Source: Elusimicrobiota bacterium | Lineage (GTDB): Bacteria; Elusimicrobiota; Elusimicrobia; Elusimicrobiales; UBA9959 | NCBI GenBank assembly: GCA_012517285.1 | Contig: JAAYVG010000022.1 | Coordinates: forward strand, 1 to 58,409 | Direction: 5' to 3' | DNA: 58,409 nt | Shown here: piece after piece, positions 51,032-58,409 of the stretch | Layout of the letters: the number at the start of each line of letters is the position of its first letter | Numbering within the stretch: position 1 is the first letter of the stretch | Position numbers and translations under genes: made by a program | The notes under the pieces: generated by a model | What the model was told of the DNA's origin: nothing | The model's input: the letters and a program-made list of their open reading frames with translations, nothing else | Database searches by the model: none

Positions 51032-51076
51032 AAACCTCCAACAAAACACTTATTAAATTTTACACCACCGCCATTC

Positions 51077-51832
51077 TTAAATCATTACATTGTCTATAAG
51101 TCTTACACTTCCTAAGTAAGCAGCGACGAACCTTCTTCCAAAGTGTGTTTCCACATAATCAACACTAAACCCATTTTTCTCGAGTATTTTTTTTGCCTCA
51201 TCATCTGTAATATTTCTGTCGCTTATTGTTTTATATATAAGTGGAGCTTTTTTTCTGTTATCATCAGAAAGGAGTAAGTTTCTTGAACTGAGTGCAAGCC
51301 CATCGCTTTCCCTGACCGTAGGGCACGGAACGATCTTAATATCCATAAAAAATGCCTTAACCATATTTTCAATCAAAAGATACTGCTGATAATCCTTTTC
51401 TCCAAAAAAAGCTATGTTTGGTTTTATTATATTAAAAAGTTTCATAACAACGGTTAAAACGCCATCAAAATGTCCGGGTCTGAACCTTCCACACAAGATA
51501 TTTGATATTTTTGATTCGCTCACATGAAAGGCATAATCATCAGGATACATCTCATTGTAATCTGGAACAAACACATAATCCACACCCTCAGCTTCAATCA
51601 TAGCCAGATCTTTTTCTAAGGTGATAGGATAATTTTTGTAATCATTTTTATCATTAAACTGTGTTGGATTTACAAATATACTTACAAATGTTGTATCACA
51701 GATCTCAACTGATTTTTTTATGAGTGAGATATGTCCTTTGTGCAATGCACCCATTGTGGGAACGAGCCCTACATCACCAGTAAGATTTTTCCTTATCCTT
51801 TTTGCATCATCCACGCTTTTTATTAACTTCAT
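51077..51832 (-). CDS. panC: Pantothenate synthetase
   Basis: 251 residues, about 30 shorter than E. coli PanC. VGLVPTMGALHKGHISLI holds the ATP-binding H-x-G-H motif. VSIFVNPTQFNDKND binds pantoate. LCGRFRPGHFDGVLTVVMKLFNIIKP and AFFGEKDYQQ complete the active site. VRESDGLALSSRN contains the K/R-S-S-R-N loop. The shortening lies in the C-terminal domain before the conserved end GSVRLIDN. It condenses pantoate with beta-alanine. The start is 3 bases after the panB stop with GGAAGG as RBS. Confidence 0.95.
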   Translation of the reverse strand: MKLIKSVDDAKRIRKNLTGDVGLVPTMGALHKGHISLIKKSVEICDTTFVSIFVNPTQFNDKNDYKNYPITLEKDLAMIEAEGVDYVFVPDYNEMYPDDYAFHVSESKISNILCGRFRPGHFDGVLTVVMKLFNIIKPNIAFFGEKDYQQYLLIENMVKAFFMDIKIVPCPTVRESDGLALSSRNLLLSDDNRKKAPLIYKTISDRNITDDEAKKILEKNGFSVDYVETHFGRRFVAAYLGSVRLIDNVMI

Positions 51833-51835
51833 ATA

Positions 51836-52594
51836 TCACCTTCCTTTTATCTCTTTTGTATATCTGTTCAGTGCCAGTTTTACATCATTTGAAAGATTTA
51901 AATACTGTTTAACAAATGACGGAGGATCTGGGAAAAGCCCTAACATATCCTGAAGAACAAGAACCTGACCATCAGTTTCCTTTCCACTTCCTATTCCTAT
52001 TGTAGGTATTTTAATTTTCTTTGTTATTTCTGATGCCAAAATTTCTGGGACACACTCAATAACAATTGAAAAACATCCAAGCCTTTCAAGCCTTAGCGCA
52101 TCATTCATTATTTTTTGAGCAGCTTTTTTATCTCTTCCCCTTATGGAATATCCTCCAAACAACTTTATATACTGAGGAGTAAGACCTAAATGTCCCATAA
52201 CAGGAATCCCTGATTTAATGATATATTCTACGACATCCTCATGACCATCAACCCCCTCCAATTTTACAGCATCAGCTCCAGCCATTACAAGATCTGATGC
52301 ATTTTTGGCAGCAGTGTATTTATCTGTTCTGAAACTCATAAAAGGCATATCAGCAATTATCATCTTTTTATTCTTAATACCATTTTTCACAGCTCTTGTA
52401 TGCATCTTCATCATATCCATAGTTGCTTTTATTGTTGAGCCATATCCATACATCACCATAGCAAGGCTATCACCAACAAGAACACAGTCAATATCAGCTT
52501 CGGCTATAATTCTTGCAAAGGTATAGTCGTAGCATGTTATCATTGAAAACCTTTCTTTCCCTTTTTTAAAATTATAAAAATCATTTATATTCAT
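51836..52594 (-). CDS. panB: 3-methyl-2-oxobutanoate hydroxymethyltransferase
   Basis: 252 residues. MITCYDYTFARIIAEADIDCVLVGDSLAMVMYGY is the conserved start with the metal-binding Asp. ADMPFMSF, AGADAVKLEG, MGHLGLTPQ and VIECVP follow the ketopantoate hydroxymethyltransferase pattern. ITKKIKIPTIGIGSGKETDGQVLVLQDMLGLFP (read in parts) ends the barrel. It adds a hydroxymethyl group from methylene-tetrahydrofolate to 2-oxoisovalerate, giving ketopantoate. RBS GGAGG. The DUF2520 gene lies 46 bases upstream on the same strand. Confidence 0.96.
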   Translation of the reverse strand: MNINDFYNFKKGKERFSMITCYDYTFARIIAEADIDCVLVGDSLAMVMYGYGSTIKATMDMMKMHTRAVKNGIKNKKMIIADMPFMSFRTDKYTAAKNASDLVMAGADAVKLEGVDGHEDVVEYIIKSGIPVMGHLGLTPQYIKLFGGYSIRGRDKKAAQKIMNDALRLERLGCFSIVIECVPEILASEITKKIKIPTIGIGSGKETDGQVLVLQDMLGLFPDPPSFVKQYLNLSNDVKLALNRYTKEIKGR

Positions 52595-52640
52595 ATCTCC
52601 TCCAACAAAAAAACAGAATCAAAGAAACTAACTATTACAT

Positions 52641-53387
52641 CTAACTCTGGCAATCACTGCTCAATTTTTTACTCTTACTTCTTTTAACCTTATATCTTTT
52701 ATCTTTTTGATGATAATACTTTAAAAATCCTTCATATATATAAAACAGCCTTTTACCACTTAATGCTTTTAAATGAGCAGCTACTGTTTTTCTGTCCCCC
52801 CTTTCAAGTGGCCCACCCACAAATTCTGGATCATCTATATATCTTTCTATAACATCCTTTAGCCTTTTATCTATATATTCTTTTGGTAGGTTAAACTTAT
52901 TTATCAGATCATCTGAAATTGATTTAAAAAGAAGTGGAGGAAAATTAAACAATATATTTAAAAGACAGTGATAATATGGTTTATCTTTCGGTTTTATTTT
53001 AATAATCTTATTTTTAAACCACAGTAACTCTTTCCTTATTCTTTCAGGATTTTCAGATGTAAATATTATCTCCTCAAAATCTTTTTTTGATAAAAGTTTT
53101 TTTGAAAAACTTATAATAGGATGGAGTGAAACAATATTTTTGTGGAACAAGGCACCTGAAAAGTGATAAAGTTTTTTACCTTTAATCAAATCCAAATTTT
53201 TATTATAAAAATTTATTATTTCATCATCCCTTGTAAGTATAAATATTATTTTTGAATCTTTTATTATATTTTGTGATTTTCCCGACTTACGATATTCGAG
53301 CAGATTGTATTTTATCCCTATAAAATCAAGATAGTATGCTAAATTAAGAGCTGCCTTTGACTTTCCTATAATGGTTATATCTTTCAT
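52641..53387 (-). CDS. Rossmann-like/DUF2520 protein, candidate ketopantoate reductase
   Basis: 248 residues. KDITIIGKSKAALNLAYYLDFIGIKYNLLEYR (2-33, in parts) is a degenerate NADP-binding Rossmann start (G-x-S-x-A). KIIFILTRDDEI resembles the second strand of this family, and KLYHFSGAL plus VSLHPIISF are DUF2520-type motifs. A C-terminal helical domain with FVGGPLERGDRKTVAAHLKAL is the family signature. It sits directly before panB. The pathway between PanB and PanC needs a ketopantoate reductase, and no panE is present. The gene may fill that gap, as unrelated PanG does in Francisella; unproven. The basic C-terminal tail looks repeat-derived. Confidence 0.65.
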   Translation of the reverse strand: MKDITIIGKSKAALNLAYYLDFIGIKYNLLEYRKSGKSQNIIKDSKIIFILTRDDEIINFYNKNLDLIKGKKLYHFSGALFHKNIVSLHPIISFSKKLLSKKDFEEIIFTSENPERIRKELLWFKNKIIKIKPKDKPYYHCLLNILFNFPPLLFKSISDDLINKFNLPKEYIDKRLKDVIERYIDDPEFVGGPLERGDRKTVAAHLKALSGKRLFYIYEGFLKYYHQKDKRYKVKRSKSKKLSSDCQS

Positions 53388-53453
53388 ACATTGGTAGCAG
53401 CCTCAAGGAGGTCTGCTCCATAGATTTATTATATAAAATTAAAAGCTATAGAA

Positions 53454-54599
53454 TTACTTCCAAAGTCCTGGTATCTTATATCCATCTGGGCACTTACCAT
53501 TTTTAAGAATATTTTTTTCAATAAAATATCCTTTTCTACGAATTGCAGCTGTTCCATCAGGACAGTATGTTGTCTCACCATCTGGATAATATATATTACC
53601 AGTATATGCATATTTTAATCCAGACTTTAAAGCAATCTCTCTTGCTCTTATAACAGTGGACTCAGGAGTTGGTGGAGTATCACTCATCTTATAGTTCGGA
53701 TAAAACCTTGTGAAATGTACAGGGACATCATCACCTAAATTTTCCTTAACCCAGTTGCAAAGTTTTTGGACATCCTCATCATTATCATTTGCACCAGGGA
53801 CAATAAGATTTATTATCTCAAGCCATCTTCCTGATTTTTTTATTGTTTTTAATGTCTCAAGAACCGGTCCTAACTTTCCGCTAGTGTATTTGACATAAAA
53901 ATCCTCATTGAAACCTTTTAAATCAACTCGGACACCATCAACATATTTAAGCATATACTCAAGCGGCTCTTTGTTTATAAATCCGTTTGTAACAACAATA
54001 TTTTTAAGCCTTTTTTTCTTTGCTAATTTTGATGTATCAACAACATACTCATAAAACGATATTGGCTCAGAATAGGTGTAAGCAATTGACTTTGAACCAC
54101 TCTTTAAAGCCATATCAACTATCTGCTCTGGTTTGAAATATTCATATTCAACATCATTCGGGCTTCTTTGTGATATCTGCCAATTCTGACAGTATTCACA
54201 CCTTAAATTACAACCTGCCGAGGCTATTGAAAATGATTTTGAACCGGGAAGCACATGGAAGAATGGTTTTTTTTCAATTGGGTCAATATTCATTGAAACG
54301 ATCTTACCATAGTTGATTGAATAGAGCGTTCCGTTTATGTTTTGCCTTGCCCTGCAAAAACCCGTCCCACCATCCGATATAACACATCCACGAGGGCAAA
54401 GATTACATCTGACTTTTTTATTATCAAGTTTCTGATAAAACATTGCTTCCTTTAAAATTTTTTTATCATCTGATTTAGCATTATCTTTATCAGATTTTTT
54501 TTCAGCAGCATACAAAGCCTTTATTCTGCTCGTAAGGTTGAACAGAAAGAGAAATAGAAAAATCCCAAAGACTAAGCTTTTAATTATTTTATTGTTCAT
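53454..54599 (-). CDS. AmrS-like radical SAM enzyme with N-terminal signal anchor
   Basis: 381 residues. A hydrophobic helix (about 8-22) after a Lys-bearing start, then a charged linker. VRCNLCPRGC with Cys65, Cys68, Cys72 and Cys82 forms an N-terminal cysteine set. SAGCNLRCEYCQNW carries the radical SAM triad Cys130, Cys134, Cys137. PNDVEYEYFKPEQIVDMAL and AYTYSEPISFYEYV are typical of the AmmeMemoRadiSam (pyruvate formate-lyase-activase-like) family. Substrate unknown; the family often travels with Memo and AMMECR1 genes, absent here. A membrane or export signal on a 4Fe-4S radical enzyme is notable. The alpha-amylase gene lies 141 bases upstream of none of it; it is 140 bases downstream on the same strand-side neighbour order amylase then AmrS. 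Confidence 0.82.
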   Translation of the reverse strand: MNNKIIKSLVFGIFLFLFLFNLTSRIKALYAAEKKSDKDNAKSDDKKILKEAMFYQKLDNKKVRCNLCPRGCVISDGGTGFCRARQNINGTLYSINYGKIVSMNIDPIEKKPFFHVLPGSKSFSIASAGCNLRCEYCQNWQISQRSPNDVEYEYFKPEQIVDMALKSGSKSIAYTYSEPISFYEYVVDTSKLAKKKRLKNIVVTNGFINKEPLEYMLKYVDGVRVDLKGFNEDFYVKYTSGKLGPVLETLKTIKKSGRWLEIINLIVPGANDNDEDVQKLCNWVKENLGDDVPVHFTRFYPNYKMSDTPPTPESTVIRAREIALKSGLKYAYTGNIYYPDGETTYCPDGTAAIRRKGYFIEKNILKNGKCPDGYKIPGLWK

Positions 54600-54615
54600 A
54601 ATATCTCCGTTTTAG

Positions 54616-54740
54616 CAGAAGACAGACGTCAGAAGTCAGAAGTCAGAAAAATAAGGAATTTCCTTAAATTCTGTCATCTGACTTCTGTCCCTGCCTGCCG
54701 AAGCCGCTTCGGCGCAGGCAGGCTCTGTTTTCTGTCTTCT
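54616..54740. repeat. Composite CAGA/TCTG repeat with GC-rich palindrome
   Basis: Left arm CAGAAGACAGACGTCAGAAG, core AAGGAATTTCCTT, TCTG units, then a GC-rich palindrome TGCCGAAGCCGCTTCGGC (54689-54723) and TCTG units to the amylase stop. It contains all parts seen at 21071-21217, in the gap between the amylase and radical SAM genes. Confidence 0.7.
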
Positions 54741-56281
54741 TATTTTTTAGCGATAACCCTTAAGCTGTGGGATGAAACATCAATATTAAATTCTTTATCG
54801 CTTTGGATTTTAAATTTTTCACCTGTTAAAAGATCAGCATAGTCTCCCATGTCAATTCCTGAAACCTTTATATTAGCAGTATTATCATCCTTGTTTAAAA
54901 AAACATAAACAACATTATCATTATATATCCTTTTAAACGCATACTGATCCTTTGATGAATAGATATTTGTCTGTTTCCCTTTCTGTAAAGCTAAGTTTGA
55001 TCTTCTTAAAGCATTGAGCTTTTTAATCTGAATATAAACTGGATTTGATTTTGCAAGTTTTATTCCATCAAGTCCTAAGTATCTTCTGTTATCAGGGTCA
55101 TTCCCTCCAACCATCTGAACCTCTGTCCCGTAATATATGCATGGAATTCCCCTTGCTGTAAAATAAAAATTAAGGGCATCAATATACTCATCTGTAGTTG
55201 CAGGATCTCCATCAGGAGGATTCCCATTAAATCTCGGCTTATCATGATTATCTAAAAATGTAACAAGATATGTTGCATCCTTGTACTTATAATCATTTTT
55301 TAAGATCTCATCTACCTTTGTATAATCTCCACCTTTAAAAACCTGCTCAAGCTGCCCCCATGTTCCCATGGAGGAGGATGGCATATCAAGAACACTCATT
55401 CCACTGTTCATTACCTCACCATCAGTCATCTTTGTATATCCTGATATCATATCATAATCACTGTTTGTCCAAACCTCGCCAAACATAAAAAAATCCTTCT
55501 TGTTTTTGTGCATCTCCTCTGTAAAGGTTTTCCAGAAATCGTTCTTCATCCAGACAACAGTATCAAGCCTAAAAGCATCAACCCCCATATCCTGATAATC
55601 CTTATATATATCAGAGAGCCACCTCACAACAAGAGGATTATCCTCATTAAAATCAAGCAGATCAGCTATAACAGGACCTGAGTGATGAAACCAGTTTTCT
55701 TTATCATCAAAATAATCAAACATCTTACCTAAACCAAAAACCTGTCCTTTTTTATCATACCACTTCACCTGTGGATTTACATCTCCACCATGTCCGTGAT
55801 TTAAAACAATATCCTGAACTATTTTCAATCCTTTTGAATGTGCAGCGTTTATTAAATCCTGATATGTTGCTCCCGGTGATTCTAAATGAGGATCTACCCT
55901 TGAAAAATCCCAGCCCCAGTAGCCATGATATCCTGCAGCATCATAAGAACCACTTGAATTTATATATCTCCCCGGTGGCTGCACAACAGGTGGTGTTATC
56001 CATATGGCAGTAAAACCCATATCCTTTATGTAATCAAGATTATCAATAAGCCCTTTAAAATCACCACCCTGATAATATTTCAGATTCCCAAAATTATACT
56101 CATCGCCATATATATTGTTATTGTTCTTATCACCATCAACAAACCTATCAGTCATAACAAAATATATTGTCTCATTCCTGAAATCCCAGTTATCCATTAC
56201 AGGGATATCATCTGCTGCCTTAACTCCTGTAAAAGAAAATAATACAGTAATGAATAAAAAGTAAAAAAATCTTTTGCTCAT
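54740..56281 (-). CDS. Secreted GH13 alpha-amylase-type glycosidase
   Basis: 513 residues with a signal peptide (about 1-22, ending Val-Lys-Ala-Ala). The barrel shows ETIYFVMTDRFVDGD with a calcium-site-like NNN stretch. VQDIVLNHGH is region I. GVDAFRLDTVVW (nucleophile Asp, about 236-243) is region II, FGEVWT (acid Glu, about 267) region III, and FLDNHDKPRF (about 340-349) region IV. A short C-terminal beta-domain (QYAFKRIYNDNVVYVFLNKDD) follows. It cleaves alpha-1,4-glucans in the periplasm or outside the cell; a transferase or neopullulanase variant cannot be excluded. The stop codon touches a repeat. Confidence 0.92.
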   Translation of the reverse strand: MSKRFFYFLFITVLFSFTGVKAADDIPVMDNWDFRNETIYFVMTDRFVDGDKNNNNIYGDEYNFGNLKYYQGGDFKGLIDNLDYIKDMGFTAIWITPPVVQPPGRYINSSGSYDAAGYHGYWGWDFSRVDPHLESPGATYQDLINAAHSKGLKIVQDIVLNHGHGGDVNPQVKWYDKKGQVFGLGKMFDYFDDKENWFHHSGPVIADLLDFNEDNPLVVRWLSDIYKDYQDMGVDAFRLDTVVWMKNDFWKTFTEEMHKNKKDFFMFGEVWTNSDYDMISGYTKMTDGEVMNSGMSVLDMPSSSMGTWGQLEQVFKGGDYTKVDEILKNDYKYKDATYLVTFLDNHDKPRFNGNPPDGDPATTDEYIDALNFYFTARGIPCIYYGTEVQMVGGNDPDNRRYLGLDGIKLAKSNPVYIQIKKLNALRRSNLALQKGKQTNIYSSKDQYAFKRIYNDNVVYVFLNKDDNTANIKVSGIDMGDYADLLTGEKFKIQSDKEFNIDVSSHSLRVIAKK

Positions 56282-56357
56282 AAAACCCCGTTAACCAAAA
56301 CACAACACAATCAAAAAGCAAACACCCTTTCCATTTAAGTTAACACAACTCTTTTAA

Positions 56358-56390
56358 AGCCTGCCAGCCATTATCTATGGCAGGCAGGCT
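56358..56390. terminator. GC-rich hairpin after the enolase gene
   Basis: AGCCTGCC AGCCA, loop, TGGC AGGCAGGCT: an imperfect stem of about 12 bp in an AT-rich gap between enolase and amylase, both on the minus strand. It resembles the CCTGCC-type REP palindromes, with a T-run (AATTTTT) on the plus-strand side only. Terminator or repeat. Confidence 0.4.
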
Positions 56391-56434
56391 AATTTTTCAC
56401 CACTACTGCGATCAAACTTAATTCTGATAGTTCT

Positions 56435-57736
<1,302 letters not shown>

Positions 57737-57868
57737 TTAAATTTTAAACATCTGAACTTTGATTATCTATAAAAAAATAATTAAACACTAAGAGTTTCCA
57801 ATATATACATTATACCATTTTTTGATTTTTCAATTTGTATAATATAGTTTGGTCTTTAAGGAGGTTAT

Positions 57869-58231
57869 ATGAAATTCTTATGGTGCACACTTATAGTGAG
57901 TGATATAGAAAAATCTGTTAATTTTTATAAGGATGTTGTTGGTTTAAAGGTTTATGAGAGGTTTAAAGCTGGTGAACACGAGATATGCTTTATGGGAGAT
58001 GGTGAAACAAAAATAGAACTTTTATGCGATAAAAAATACACCGTTGAAAAAAGGGGTGAAGGGATATCATTGGGGTTTGAGGTGCTATCAGCTGAAAAAG
58101 CGGTTGATATATTAAAGAAAAAAGGGATTGAAGCTGAGACAAAGATTATACAACCAAAACCCGACATCAAGTTCTTTTTTGTTCGTGACCCTGATGGTTA
58201 TCGTATCCAGTTTGTTGAAAACATAAAATAA
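57869..58231 (+). CDS. VOC/glyoxalase-superfamily protein
   Basis: 120 residues, one complete VOC module pair. WCTLIVSDIEKSVNFYKDVVGLKVYERF is the first beta-alpha-beta unit, ISLGFEVLSAEKAVDILKKKGIE the second, and FFFVRDPDGYRIQFVE the family end with the metal-ligand Glu. The first ligand, usually His, appears as Thr/Leu-rich WCTLIV, so the full glyoxalase I metal set is not obvious. It could be a lactoylglutathione lyase relative, epimerase or binding protein. RBS AAGGAGG lies 7 bases before the ATG. Divergent from enolase. Confidence 0.78.
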   Translation: MKFLWCTLIVSDIEKSVNFYKDVVGLKVYERFKAGEHEICFMGDGETKIELLCDKKYTVEKRGEGISLGFEVLSAEKAVDILKKKGIEAETKIIQPKPDIKFFFVRDPDGYRIQFVENIK

Positions 58232-58250
58232 ATCAATCACCCTACTTAGT

Positions 58251-58353
58251 GAGCAGTGAAAAAGTTACTTAGGGGTCACTGAAAAAGTCTATTTGAGCTA
58301 TAAATTAGCCAATTTTTTAAGCCTGCCTACGCTGAAACAGCTTCGGCAGGCGG
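58251..58353. repeat. Transposon-end-like repeats and GC-rich palindrome at the window end
   Basis: GAGCAGTGAAAAAGTTACTT (58251-58270) and GGGGTCACTGAAAAAGTCT (58272-58290) are tandem copies of the MITE-like end seen at 3065. A diverged CCTGCC palindrome follows (58321-58353). The remaining bases to 58409 (GGGCGAGACGAGGAACGAGG and beyond) hold no recognisable gene. Confidence 0.55.
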
Positions 58354-58409
58354 GCGAGACGAGGAACGAGGAGTGAGCATACCTGAATAAGGTCTGTAAA
58401 CGACGAGTG

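Overview
The window comes from a strongly AT-rich, Gram-negative (diderm) bacterium. Outer-membrane proteins are abundant: two PorV-like barrels, Wza-, Wzi- and AsmA-like proteins, and a lipoprotein. Pyruvate:ferredoxin oxidoreductase, an NfnAB-type transhydrogenase, FeoAB and a radical SAM enzyme suggest an anaerobic metabolism; a PerR-peroxiredoxin pair would handle oxidative stress. The phylum cannot be fixed from the sequence alone. FlgD-type C-terminal domains paired with PorV-like barrels are compatible with FCB-group or related candidate phyla.

Layout. 1-2300: a minus-strand accessory cassette (NlpC/P60 peptidase cut by the window edge, NHL-type propeller protein, truncated remnant) bounded by a transposon-end-like repeat. 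2315-4531: a UbiE-family methyltransferase and a divergent phosphopentomutase-like enzyme, separated by a MITE-like element. 4611-9175: secreted M4-type metalloprotease plus PorV-like barrel. 9624-15408: polysaccharide export (Wzz, Wza, Wzi, WecA-like). 15827-22098: pyruvate:ferredoxin oxidoreductase divergent from nfnB-nfnA. 22148-26125: peptidase T, AsmA-like protein, dihydrolipoamide dehydrogenase. 26271-28698: dtxR-like regulator, feoA, feoB, with a visible operator. 28816-31064: NamZ-type muramidase, then perR-peroxiredoxin behind a promoter with a Per-box-like spacer. 31191-31262: tRNA-Arg with anticodon GCG. 31570-43503: minus-strand surface cluster (FecR-domain protein, outer-membrane barrel, four-helix-bundle cassette, 2465-residue secreted protein, second PorV-like barrel). 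43868-47569: three-subunit molybdenum hydroxylase, followed by a PhnD-like lipoprotein. 48695-53387: pantothenate/CoA cluster (DUF2520 Rossmann protein, panB, panC, coaC, coaB, coaX, panD). 53454-58231: AmrS-like radical SAM protein with an N-terminal signal anchor, GH13 alpha-amylase, enolase, VOC protein.

Two themes stand out. First, two secreted proteins ending in FlgD-like domains are each followed on the same strand by a PorV-like barrel gene. This looks like a repeated cargo-plus-barrel module of a type-IX-like secretion route. Second, intergenic DNA holds at least eight short repeat families: palindromic TCTG/CAGA composites, GC-rich REP-like palindromes, perfect 14-bp hairpins, TTAACC-type tandem repeats and transposon-end-like inverted repeats. 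Some run into genes and supply C-terminal tails (NfnB, peptidase T, pyruvate:ferredoxin oxidoreductase).

Functionally, the pan/coa genes cover nearly all of pantothenate and phosphopantetheine synthesis, with the DUF2520 protein in the place expected for the missing ketopantoate reductase. All functions are read by eye from motifs; no database search was run.
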